Assembly (NCBI RefSeq): GCF_014201715.1
Contig: NZ_JACHFD010000025.1
Location: 1-56,190, forward strand
Direction: 5' to 3'
Length of the DNA: 56,190 nt
DNA from: Haloferula luteola
GTDB lineage: Bacteria > Verrucomicrobiota > Verrucomicrobiia > Verrucomicrobiales > Akkermansiaceae
Below, piece after piece: positions 43,298 through 50,998 of this stretch. Position 1 is the stretch's first letter. Each line of letters begins with the position of its first letter. The notes beneath the pieces are model-generated. The model worked only from the letters and a program-made list of their open reading frames with translations, made no database searches and was not told the DNA's origin. Position numbers and translations under genes: made by a program.

Positions 43298-43440
43298 CGT
43301 CGGCCAAGCCTGCATGATAGAGTCAGAAATCAAGCTAAGGACCAGCGTTGCATCGGATGCGCGCTCACCGAGGAGCCTGGTGCGGTAATTCCGCACGCCG
43401 GGATCTGCTAGGGGGCACCGGGCAACCGGTCTCCCTACCT
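43298..43440 (+). ncRNA. Group II intron 3' end, domains V and VI (remnant)
   Basis: After the IS66 element the 34 bases 43373-43406 match a domain V: GAGCCTGGTGCGG, loop TAAT, then TCCGCACGCCGGGATCT, with the catalytic AGC near the start. Pairing is imperfect at the third base pair, where the usual U partner of G is an A. A hairpin ACCGG-GCAA-CCGGT follows inside GGGGGC/CTCCC (about 43410-43437), as domain VI would be; no bulged adenosine is evident. The 3' boundary is placed near CCCTAC at about 43440. Confidence 0.6.
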
Positions 43441-43468
43441 CAATCCTATAGACCGCTAGTGTTGCACT

Positions 43469-44371
43469 TCACTCTTGAAGCGGCGAATCGTCGTCTTTTT
43501 CCTCAAATTTGCTCCAGGCTGCGATGGAATCGTCGATTCCCCCGTGAGTCGAAAGGATGGAGAGGGAATCATGATTTGATGGGCTGAGATCATCTAACGC
43601 ATCGTTTCTTAGTGATTGAATTGGGATGCTTAACGCACCTGCTTCAAGCCCATTTTGGTAGGCAAATAGAAACAATTCGTAAGGGCGGATGGATTTTTCG
43701 GGTTGGGAATTATAATCCGCAATCGAGTCCGATCCGCAAACATACTTCATGAATCCCATGACTGCGAATCTAATCTCTGAGCGCTCCTCTGGGAAACTGG
43801 TGGTTTCTAATTTGAGTTGTGAGTCAACGCATTTTGTAATGCTTGCTACCACCGCCTGAAGCAGCGCATCCGAATCTGCGACCACGTCCATAAATCCCAT
43901 GCTGGCGAGAAGCTTATCCGTCTTGTGTTCAAGTTCAACGACGACGTCCTTAATTGTTTTAGGTCTGTATTTCGTGGTAGACAACATGATTGGGCTTTCG
44001 GTAAGTAGGCCGCAGAGGGAATCGCCTATCGCCGAAATGTGCTCCTCGGCGCGAAGAAGAAGATTGTTGATCAGAGGGCGAACTGAATTGTGGGTCGTTT
44101 TTCCTTTCCAGCCGACCTCCTTGAATCGATTGGCGATCTCTCGGGGACTCATTAGGTTACTGCATGGCTCGAATAGCTGGTAGGCGTATACCAGTCGTTC
44201 GTAATGCCGTTCTACTCCACGCAAGATAATTTCAGCTCGTTCCGATAGGCGTTCTATTTCTCTTTCGGTTGGGCGACTTTGATCTTCTCGCCATCTCGGG
44301 TCCGATTTGTCGAGAAGATGAATTACTTTATCGATTAACTGGATTTTAGTGGCTTCTTTTTCGGTGGTCAT
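43469..44371 (-). CDS. Helical cytoplasmic protein of unknown function
   Basis: I do not recognise it. The 300-residue product has no signal peptide or membrane segment and looks mostly helical: EATKIQLIDKVIHLLDKSD, TEREIERLSERAEIILRGVE, RHYERLVYAYQLFEPC, NLLLRAEEHISAIGDSLCGL and a C-terminal FAVMGFMKYVCGSDSIADYN, ending in an acidic tail (KFEEKDDDSPLQE). Its G+C content looks lower than that of the core genes. It lies on the minus strand, away from the replicon genes, between the intron remnant and the IS3 element; the frame is intact. The inner ATG at 44371 was chosen because codons upstream to 44431 look like non-coding sequence. Confidence 0.6.
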   Translation of the reverse strand: MTTEKEATKIQLIDKVIHLLDKSDPRWREDQSRPTEREIERLSERAEIILRGVERHYERLVYAYQLFEPCSNLMSPREIANRFKEVGWKGKTTHNSVRPLINNLLLRAEEHISAIGDSLCGLLTESPIMLSTTKYRPKTIKDVVVELEHKTDKLLASMGFMDVVADSDALLQAVVASITKCVDSQLKLETTSFPEERSEIRFAVMGFMKYVCGSDSIADYNSQPEKSIRPYELFLFAYQNGLEAGALSIPIQSLRNDALDDLSPSNHDSLSILSTHGGIDDSIAAWSKFEEKDDDSPLQE

Positions 44372-44649
44372 ATCTGTTGGATCAAGATGTGTTGCGAGGA
44401 ACCTCAACGACGGAAGAAAATTCTGTGGCAATCCGGAGATTTATCGTGAAGTGGTCCCCTTTCCTGAGCAAGGCTAGGGCGGATTATCGTTATGGTGTGG
44501 TGGGTCGGATGGCTGTGCTTTTCGTTTCGGGTGCTTCCGCCCTTGGAGGAAAGGTGTCAATAGGGTTCCGGCGCGAGAATGGGCCAGTAAGTAGCTCGTC
44601 TGAGCGACGGGTTCCTGTGGGCAACTTTCAGGCGCTGGTTGTCATCGGA
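44372..44649. other. Intergenic stretch beside the IS3 remnant
   Basis: About 280 bases between the helical protein and the IS3 transposase tail. It probably holds the promoter of the minus-strand gene and the unresolved end of the IS3 element. Open frames here are antisense-like, with no recognisable motif. Confidence 0.35.
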
Positions 44650-45690
44650 TCAGGCCGACTCGGCAAGCCCGGGTTGAGGCCGGTAGACCGACCAAGGGGA
44701 GACGTAGCCCATATGCTGGTGGGTTCCCCCCCGGTTGTAGTCGCCGAGCCAGCATGATATGCCGGACTCCAATTCCAACAGGTTGCGGTATTCCTTCAGG
44801 TGGATGACCTCGCATTTCAGGCTGCGCCACAACCGCTCGATGAAGACGTTGTCCATCCAACGTCTCTTGCCGTCCATGCTCGTGCGCGCGCCAGGCCCTT
44901 CGATCGCGGCGATCCATTCTCGCCTGGTGAAAATCGGTGTTGAAGATCTCCGGTGCGTGGCCAGCGAACTGCACGTCCACTGGCCCGTTTACAGCAACCG
45001 CAAACGGATCGTAGAACTGCGCAAACGCGTGCGTCGCCTCATGCGGATCATGAGCCTCACCGCCGTCGTGCCGAAGCCGCGCACAAGCGTGCCGGACCCG
45101 AACCAACGCAAGCATCCCTAACTGCAGCGCGATCGCGAGGTGACCGCGTCCGACGAGGTCGGGTGCGCCGACATCACCTCCATCTCCTTGGGCTGCGGCT
45201 TCGCCTAACTGGTTGCGATCATGGACTGGCACAGTCGAGCAGTCCTTTCGTAGTGGATCTCCAACACGGCCGACACCCGCTTCTGCCTAGAATCGCTCGT
45301 CGATACCGCGCATGATCGCGCGATCCTCTTCGCTAACACCTTCCGCCGTTTCGAGGCGGTTGCGGTTGACGCCAAGCAACGTGGCCTGCTTGCGGAAGCT
45401 GAGCTGGGAATGGTCTTTTTCGATCATGGTCTTTCGTGGAGATCAGTCCTCAGCTCCCCGCACTTTTTTCGAAGAAATCCTTTTCGATGACCAGCTGGCC
45501 GACCTTGCGCTTGAGGCGCGTAAGGTGGCGCTCGGACTTCTCCTTGTCTCCGCGACCGGACTTGGCTGAGGCGAAGACTTCCGGCAGGCGCTCCTGGAGC
45601 TCCTTCTTCCACTGGCAAACCTGTACCGGGTGAATGCCCTCGTCCTGGGGGGATCTGTTTGATGGTCTTGATGACCTTGTGTGCCTCAAG
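44650..45690 (-). mobile_element. IS3-family element, broken, with an internal inversion
   Basis: Coding pieces are in a scrambled order. On the minus strand, 45690-45440 gives an orfA-like part (KVIKTIKQ, then IHPVQVCQWKKELQERLPEV), and 45428-45300 the orfB start (MIEKDHSQLSFRKQATLLGV, NRNRLETAEGVSEEDRAIMR). The middle of orfB lies on the opposite strand, at about 44975-45300, with stops (NRKRIVELRKRVRRLMRIMS, YPKPRTS-like, GCADITSISLGCGFA, LVAIMDWHSRAVLS). The C terminus returns to the minus strand at 44965-44650 (HAPEIFNTDF, MDGKRRWMDNVFIERLWRSL). All pieces belong to one transposase, so about 330 bp must have been inverted. Ends were not found. Confidence 0.7.
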
Positions 45691-45842
45691 GGCCCCAGAA
45701 CCCTACCACATCGCTACAAGCTCCCCTGACTCCGTTCGGGGAGACCACTTCAACTATGGTGGATTCCTGAAAAGTTATAGCCCTCCTCGCTAGCATTCGT
45801 GCCTGTTTCAGATTTTTTTTTTGGTGTGAGCTGAGGTGATTC
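45691..45842. other. AT-rich stretch before the repeat array
   Basis: Contains CTCCCC-TGACTCCGTTC-GGGGAG, a short hairpin near 45721-45743, probably the edge of the IS3 region, and a run of ten T residues near 45812. No gene seen. Confidence 0.4.
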
Positions 45843-45950
45843 AAGTGTTTAGCAATTGTTCAGAGCCATCCCATGTGCCGAGATTAATTCGTTACACAAG
45901 TGTTCAAGTGGACGCTCGGATTCTTCATGATTCCGTTCAATAGGTGTTCA
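45843..45950 (+). repeat. Four direct 9-mers upstream of the HTH and Rep genes (iteron-like)
   Basis: AAGTGTTTA (45843), AATTGTTCA (45854), AAGTGTTCA (45898) and AGGTGTTCA (45942) share the consensus A-R/A-K-TGTT-Y-A on the same strand. Starts are 11, 44 and 44 bp apart, all multiples of 11, so they lie on one DNA face. They are in an AT-rich region about 100-200 bases before a DNA-binding protein and a putative replication initiator. They may be iterons or operators. Confidence 0.5.
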
Positions 45951-46048
45951 AAAAAATAACTCGAAAAATGTCGGAAGTTGCTGGTAATGAGAGACAAAAG
46001 AGCAAAATGTGCTTGTGGGTGGGCCTTTTGTAACGTGAGTTTACAGCC

Positions 46049-46288
46049 GTGATTCCGAAAGGCTGTGCTACCAACTCAGACGGGGGCTTTGTTCTCCGAG
46101 GACGCGATGGTTCGCTACTTCCGACGCTTTCAACGGCGACTCAGATCGGCGACGCGCTTCAGGTTACCCCGCGAACTGTTCTTGAATGGGAGGCACAGGG
46201 AAAAATACCTGCGGCTTTCCGGTCAGGCCGGACGGTTCGGTTTAACCCTGAATCTGTGGTCAAAGCTCTTGGCATCGCTGTGGGATAG
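46049..46288 (+). CDS. Small helix-turn-helix DNA-binding protein (excisionase-like)
   Basis: A 79-residue protein. The central part IGDALQVTPRTVLEWEAQGK then IPAAFRSGRTVRFNPESVVK has the MerR/excisionase-type HTH layout (helix, turn, recognition helix with W, then a wing with the R..F motif), as in HTH_17 proteins. Such proteins regulate excision or control plasmid/phage genes. The start at GTG 46049 is uncertain, with no clear Shine-Dalgarno. It lies between the repeat array and rep, about 95 bases upstream of rep, and could bind the repeats. Inference. Confidence 0.65.
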   Translation: MIPKGCATNSDGGFVLRGRDGSLLPTLSTATQIGDALQVTPRTVLEWEAQGKIPAAFRSGRTVRFNPESVVKALGIAVG

Positions 46289-46384
46289 AGAATCACGGGA
46301 GCAACGGAGCAACTCTTGAGCTCTAATACGCGCGCGCCCATGCGCGCATGAACTTCCCCAACTGAGACAAAAAACTAACGAATT

Positions 46385-47719
46385 ATGATTGATAAAGCTA
46401 CTATCGGTATTCTTGGTTCTCCAATTCCTTCGGAAATATTCCGCAATCCGGAGAAGATTTTCAATTCTCATCCGCTACTCTACGATGGTCAAGTTGTTGA
46501 TATTCCGAGGCTGAATAAAGATCTTCCTGGTAGTAAAAAGAAGATTCTTATCGGGCCGGGGTATGCAATTGCAATCTACTGTTCTAGACTTGATGGTGAA
46601 TGGAAAGTGAGCAAAATTGAAGTCAATTTTCCCAAGCTTATCTATGGTCACAACGGTTGCGTGCTAAGTGGTGCCCAGTTTGCCCGAGCATTGAGCATTC
46701 TTTTCGAATTGCTGGTGGCGCTATGGGGGGACCGGAGGTTAGCTTCTAGGCTCATCCCAGGGATCGATCCTGAAGGACTGGCTTTCTGGGACAAACTTGA
46801 ACTTCCGATGCACCTTCCGGATTCTGTTGGAGTTCAATTTCTGGAATTCTACAACGCATCTCATCCATGCTCATATAAAACACTTCCGGTTCGTGATGAG
46901 AGTATTACATTCGGTGGACATCGTTCTGGCGTTCAGATCGCTGTATATCGGAAGCGGCGCCAGATGCGGGAAAAATACAAGGCTGGACATGTAGACACCG
47001 GAGAAGAGGTTCTGAGGTTGGAAGTGAGGCTCAGAAAGCGGCACCTTGAGGAAGCGTTTCAACAGCTGGACTCACCTACTGTGAAGTTTTCCATGGAATC
47101 AGGCCGAGAAGGTGAAGGAAGAGGACTAGTCTCGTTCACTCTGGATGACGTTCGGCGGGTCCACAGAAGTAAGATGTTGCAGTTTCGAGGGATGTCTCAA
47201 GTGTCGAGATCCCAAAATAAACCGGATCAATTTGGCGTCTATATCGCTGAAGCCTATCACCGTTTCGGTTCAGGCGACGAATCGGTCTCTGCCTGGATCG
47301 CTCTCTTCGCTGATTTGGACCGTCCTGTCGAGGGTTTTGCGGTCGCCAACGAGAAAGGAAAAAAGTCTGCTTCCAGGAGAATGTGTCGGATTACGAGAGC
47401 CTGTTATGAACGCTTGGGTTCGCTGAGGAATAGAGACCTAGGAGCCCTATTTTGCGAAGAGGCATACCAGTATCAACCCGGTGTTCATGTGCCCAAGAAA
47501 GAAATGGTAAGAGAGCATCAGATTGCAGGCTTCGATATCCTTCCTGAGATCGGCGATGTCTATGCTCCTGGTTGGGAGGGCGAGAACGAAATGTATTATC
47601 TTTACCCATGGCTAAATGCTGATGGGAACAGTGCCTTCTATCTTCCACACGGGGACCGAGTTGCGAAGCAACTCGGTCCCCGTGTGGCCTCCACTTCAGA
47701 AGCGGCCCTTGGAGACTGA
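46385..47719 (+). CDS. Putative replication initiator (phage/plasmid Rep-like)
   Basis: A 444-residue protein. Features resembling phage/plasmid replication proteins (gene II/X or Rep_trans type) are FPKLIYGHNGCVLSG (82-96), a conserved core DESITFGGHRSGVQIAVYRK (171-190, with Y188) and VLRLEVRLRKRHLEEAF (209-225), the strand expected after the core. These proteins nick DNA with a tyrosine and start rolling-circle replication; I cannot confirm the catalytic residue. The start ATG 46385 follows a short AT-rich leader. The last 25 codons are translated through a perfect 20-bp hairpin, so the native C terminus may be altered. Base composition is markedly low (37% G+C in 46561-46620). The family call is tentative. 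Confidence 0.5.
   Translation: MIDKATIGILGSPIPSEIFRNPEKIFNSHPLLYDGQVVDIPRLNKDLPGSKKKILIGPGYAIAIYCSRLDGEWKVSKIEVNFPKLIYGHNGCVLSGAQFARALSILFELLVALWGDRRLASRLIPGIDPEGLAFWDKLELPMHLPDSVGVQFLEFYNASHPCSYKTLPVRDESITFGGHRSGVQIAVYRKRRQMREKYKAGHVDTGEEVLRLEVRLRKRHLEEAFQQLDSPTVKFSMESGREGEGRGLVSFTLDDVRRVHRSKMLQFRGMSQVSRSQNKPDQFGVYIAEAYHRFGSGDESVSAWIALFADLDRPVEGFAVANEKGKKSASRRMCRITRACYERLGSLRNRDLGALFCEEAYQYQPGVHVPKKEMVREHQIAGFDILPEIGDVYAPGWEGENEMYYLYPWLNADGNSAFYLPHGDRVAKQLGPRVASTSEAALGD
47645..47687. repeat. Perfect 20-bp hairpin with GAA loop at the end of the Rep gene
   Basis: CCACACGGGGACCGAGTTGC (47645-47664) is followed by GAA and then its exact complement to 47687. It lies inside the Rep reading frame (codons 421-434) and starts a GC-rich stretch reaching about 47830. 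Another small palindrome with a GAA loop, GCAC-GAA-GTGC, is at 47749-47759. It might be an origin, a terminator or the edge of an inserted element. No T-run follows. Confidence 0.85.
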
Positions 47720-47876
47720 GCCGCGTTCCGAGGGCGAAGGTGGGGGCCGCACGAAGTGCTAGGCCCGCAGCCTTTGGTCGAGGACGCGCCCGAAGGGGGG
47801 TCGTTTGCGACCCGCTCAGACATCCAGGGCCCAACTGAATTATCTATTCTACCTCTACAATTTTCCTAAAATCACG

Positions 47877-49301
47877 ATGAAACCAATCGTACAGAACAAC
47901 GCGCAATCAGAGTCGCATACCCAGCGCTCAACGGAGTTTTTTTTGCTAAAACATCCGAAGCCTGAGCCGATATGCACTACTTTATTGGGATGCTTTGATG
48001 TCTTTGAGCTTGGGCGTGGGGATGAAGGTGCGGGATTGAATACCCTAGTGTCTCTTTGTGCGGTCCTTTCCAATCTCGGTGGTCCCGATGCGTGCATCAA
48101 ACAAGGCAATCACGAATTGGATGCTCACCTCGATTGGGTTGTCGCCGGTGATCAATCGACTCGGCAGCTCCGAATCATGGCATTAGATAAGCTATCACGG
48201 CGCCAAGCGATATGGCTCAGGAAGGCTGAGCTACTTCGAGCCCAAGATCAAGATGTTCGAAAATGGGAGTCTGGAAAGGCGTATGGCGCGCGAACTAAGG
48301 GGGATGAGATGGAAAAATTGGTTGAGTTGATCGGAAGAGGTGAATGCCATTCACCTCTTGATGAGGAGTCCGCATTCAAGCAGCTGCTTTTTAATGCGCG
48401 CTCCCCAGTGAAGGTTTTCCAGGAGCAGCCACACGTCTATTTTGAAGGAACAGCTTCTAAGTCATTCGAGAGATTGCTCGAACGTTGTCACCTTGGGCAT
48501 GCCTTCGTGTCATTGACTCCAACAAGCATAGCCCACTCCGAGGAAACCCTTTCAGTTTATCAGGCGATTTCCGGTGGTAGACAGCTCGAAAGCGGCGCCA
48601 TCATCCGTGGGAATGCCGTTACGATAATGCCGATGTCATTGGCGAAATCGCTTATTGAAGACGAGCGGCATTTTGGCCCCGACGTGCTCCTTCTCAGTGA
48701 TGTGCCGTGGGAGCCAATGCGGTCGTTTTCTAGGAGTCAGAATAAGATTTCTCCACCAATGATTGAAGTTCATTTCGAAGGGGCGCTTGAAAGAATTCTT
48801 GTTGCGCGCTTTGAGCAATCCCCGTGGGTCAGTAGAGCGATGAACGTTTCCTGGAGGGACGAGTTGGAGCACCTACGGCTGTGGGTAAATTCCAGAAGTG
48901 GCCCAGGTGATGAGTCATGGCCTCTCACGATGCGTCTATTTGGATCTCTCGGATTTGGTCTTTCCCTACTCACGGAACAAGGTGGGAGGTTTTTGCCGAA
49001 AGTCGAAGGTAGCGCTGTGGGTTCACTCACCCGCTTTGTTATCCAACGCTCTATCTTTGCAAAGCAGTGGATCGCGATGCGTGATCACGAGACTGACCTC
49101 CGCAGGATTGCCGCCTCCATGGTATCGAAATTGAATAGCCAGCCGCAGACATCTAGGGACCTAGCACGCCGGTTCAACGACCTTCGAATTGTTGACTGCA
49201 GGAAGATACTCCGGGGTCTGATCTCTACGGGTCATGTCAAATGTTCTGGAGACGTCGATAGCCCGGATTCAACCTTCACCTTGATTGAGCACCGTGGATA
49301 A
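47877..49301 (+). CDS. Large replicon-associated protein, possible degenerate DUF3987-like
   Basis: A 474-residue protein without signal or membrane segments. The layout recalls DUF3987-type proteins from mobile elements: TLVSLCAVLSNLGGPDACIK, then a strand and loop LDWVVAGDQSTRQLRIMALD (86-105) where those have a P-loop, a middle part with SVYQAISGGRQLESGAIIRG and FGPDVLLLSDVPWE, and a C-terminal winged-helix-like segment (about 420-474; SRDLARRFNDLRIVDCRKIL, RGLISTGHV). The GxGKS of a P-loop is missing, so ATP binding is doubtful. Start ATG 47877 was chosen; the frame runs further upstream through GC-rich sequence. Followed directly by 49294-50598, overlapping by eight bases. No firm family. 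Confidence 0.4.
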   Translation: MKPIVQNNAQSESHTQRSTEFFLLKHPKPEPICTTLLGCFDVFELGRGDEGAGLNTLVSLCAVLSNLGGPDACIKQGNHELDAHLDWVVAGDQSTRQLRIMALDKLSRRQAIWLRKAELLRAQDQDVRKWESGKAYGARTKGDEMEKLVELIGRGECHSPLDEESAFKQLLFNARSPVKVFQEQPHVYFEGTASKSFERLLERCHLGHAFVSLTPTSIAHSEETLSVYQAISGGRQLESGAIIRGNAVTIMPMSLAKSLIEDERHFGPDVLLLSDVPWEPMRSFSRSQNKISPPMIEVHFEGALERILVARFEQSPWVSRAMNVSWRDELEHLRLWVNSRSGPGDESWPLTMRLFGSLGFGLSLLTEQGGRFLPKVEGSAVGSLTRFVIQRSIFAKQWIAMRDHETDLRRIAASMVSKLNSQPQTSRDLARRFNDLRIVDCRKILRGLISTGHVKCSGDVDSPDSTFTLIEHRG

Positions 49302-50598
49302 ATTAGAAGATCGACTTGCTATTCGAAGTATCGACCAGATTCCACTCAAGATGCGTGAAGCTCATACTGACCTAGAGCAACTTTCAAATAACGTTCAAGG
49401 TGGGGAGGTGGGCGGTTACCAGTATGTCGCGGCGTTGATGCTGTCGCTCTGGCACATGATGGGGACTCGACTTGTGAATTTGCCACCTCCGAGCTTCGTT
49501 ATCGTTCAGGGGCGTCCGGGATTTCAGCCAGGGCGCGATTGGCTTTGGGCCGTGCTACGAGAATTTAGGCGATCGTTGTCTAGGGATTGTGTTAGGTTCT
49601 TGAGAAAGAGAGCCATTGCACGGAAGTTTCTACACCTGAGGGCTAGTTCGATCCGAAATGATTTAAAGCAGGGATGGGTAGACGACAGCACGAGGGATGC
49701 GATTCTACGAGTGTCCCCTGAAGTCCAACTTCAGAGATTCTGGGCGCTTCGAGACGTGCAGCTTGGAGTCGCGCCATCACCGAGCGGAATCTCCACATTG
49801 TGGACGGGTTCGGATCAACACGTTCAAATGCTGAAGAGTCTCATGGCTGAAGGGTGTTTCGAAGGGAAGCCTGTTGCGACCCGGCATCTATTCAAAGCTG
49901 GCATTTCGGTTCCTATCTCAGTCGTAGGGGGCGTGAGCCGCCCTGCTTGGGCCGCACACTTGGCCAAGGGAGCATTCGGCGATGGACGGAGAATGCTTGG
50001 GATCGGCATCGGGGATTTCATGCACCCACCCCACCTGGACTGTCGAATGTCGACGTCACTGGAGACTTCTATCCGAATCCTCTCAACGAGTCCTGAACGA
50101 TTCAAGGTACCATTTCGAACCGATGGGTGCAGCTTGAATTACGCTCGGGTGGTGCAGCGGTCGATGCCGATGCTACACCCGGACTATCTAGATTCGCTGA
50201 TCTCGGCCATGCGTGGGGTCCGGCTTGTGTCAAAAATTATCACAAGGTTTACGGTGAGCGGGAAGGGACCACCTGAGGGGCTTGATGAACGACTCGGAGA
50301 CGCGGCTTGCAGAGGATTGGCGTTAGGCACGCTCGCCCTGTTGCCAGAAGCATGGATGGCTTCTAGCGAGAGAGAGGAGAATGAGCTGGGTAGGATCTTG
50401 AAGGCCGTTTCCCAATCTGGATCGATCCGTCGCCGAGGGATTCTGCAAAAGGTTCAACCCATGACATCTGCCAAGCGCGATGAGTATCTCCAGGTTCTAC
50501 AGCAACTACGTATGGTAAAGGTCGACGGACTGTGGGTGAAGTCAGTGTCAAGTGAGGAATGGATTCCTCAAATTCCGGATATATTCCGTCTTCCTTGA
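49294..50598 (+). CDS. Second large replicon-associated protein, apparent partner of 47877-49301
   Basis: A 434-residue protein from GTG 49294, overlapping the stop of the previous gene by eight bases (TTG 49285 is an alternative start). Its plan mirrors the previous one: VAALMLSLWHMMG, then FVIVQGRPGFQPGRDWLWAV (68-87) where a P-loop would be, a middle part with VATRHLFKAGISVPISVVGG and FGDGRRMLGIGIGDF, and a C-terminal winged-helix-like segment (SIRRRGILQKVQPMTSAKRD, EYLQVLQQLRMVKVDGLW). It may be a divergent paralogue. No signal peptide. Family unknown; it is the last gene of the unit, with a small palindrome right after the stop. Confidence 0.45.
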   Translation: MDKLEDRLAIRSIDQIPLKMREAHTDLEQLSNNVQGGEVGGYQYVAALMLSLWHMMGTRLVNLPPPSFVIVQGRPGFQPGRDWLWAVLREFRRSLSRDCVRFLRKRAIARKFLHLRASSIRNDLKQGWVDDSTRDAILRVSPEVQLQRFWALRDVQLGVAPSPSGISTLWTGSDQHVQMLKSLMAEGCFEGKPVATRHLFKAGISVPISVVGGVSRPAWAAHLAKGAFGDGRRMLGIGIGDFMHPPHLDCRMSTSLETSIRILSTSPERFKVPFRTDGCSLNYARVVQRSMPMLHPDYLDSLISAMRGVRLVSKIITRFTVSGKGPPEGLDERLGDAACRGLALGTLALLPEAWMASSEREENELGRILKAVSQSGSIRRRGILQKVQPMTSAKRDEYLQVLQQLRMVKVDGLWVKSVSSEEWIPQIPDIFRLP

Positions 50599-50599
50599 A

Positions 50600-50616
50600 G
50601 AACGAAATTTTCGTTC
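50600..50616. terminator. Palindrome after the replicon genes, weak terminator candidate
   Basis: GAACGAAA, one T, then TTTCGTTC immediately after the stop codon at 50596-50598: an 8-bp stem with a very short loop (or 7-bp with a 3-base loop). No clear T-run follows, so termination is uncertain. Confidence 0.4.
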
Positions 50617-50874
50617 AACGAAAGTAAACGTGATCGGATCTGCTGTCCGAATTCCTTTGGTTGTGCCGGTTGCGATGCCTATTCCCGATGCTGCCCGTCT
50701 TGGTAGGCTGCCTACCGGTTCCTGGCGGTGAGTTGAGTCCTTCATTGACCATCCTATCGCGGCAAGTGAGGGAGCGGATTCTCAAGAAATCCTTGGGCGT
50801 CGATGCCGAGCCGCCATAACGACGATGGTGTAGAGGATAGAGGCGCCAGCTAACTAGCGGCTAGTGCAACATTC
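50617..50874. other. Gene-free stretch right of the replicon unit
   Basis: About 260 bases with no convincing frame. CTAGCGGCTAGTGCAAC near 50860 shares a short GCTAGTG with the left side of the unit (near 43452), which I consider coincidental. The right boundary of the replicon unit may lie here. Confidence 0.35.
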
Positions 50875-50998
50875 CGTCTGTAAAAGTACCGAAAGCCTGC
50901 AATTCCGTTGATTCGGACGGTGGAGCGGAGCGGAATCGTCCGAATCAACGGACGCCGCCCCCTACCGGGGATTGAGGGAGCCCGGCCACGGTTTGAAA
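50875..50998. repeat. Putative IS256-type left end with an internal 15-bp inverted repeat
   Basis: GTCTGTAAAAGTACC (from about 50876) resembles the ends of IS256-type elements. Inside follows a perfect 15-bp inverted repeat: CCGTTGATTCGGACG (50905-50919) and CGTCCGAATCAACGG (50937-50951), spaced 17 bases, about 50 bases before the transposase start. It might block read-through transcription into the transposase. The matching right end was not found. Confidence 0.4.

Noticed and set aside
44377..44757. Plus-strand frame of 126 residues
   Set aside because: Overlaps the IS3 tail antisense, with no recognisable motif or start signal.
47645..47830. Integron attC site
   Set aside because: The hairpin and tail lack the RYYYAAC/GTTRRRY core sites, and no integrase gene is present.
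43441..50880. GCTAGTG on both sides of the replicon unit as attachment sites
   Set aside because: Only seven bases match (near 43452 and 50862) and the neighbouring bases differ, so chance is likely.
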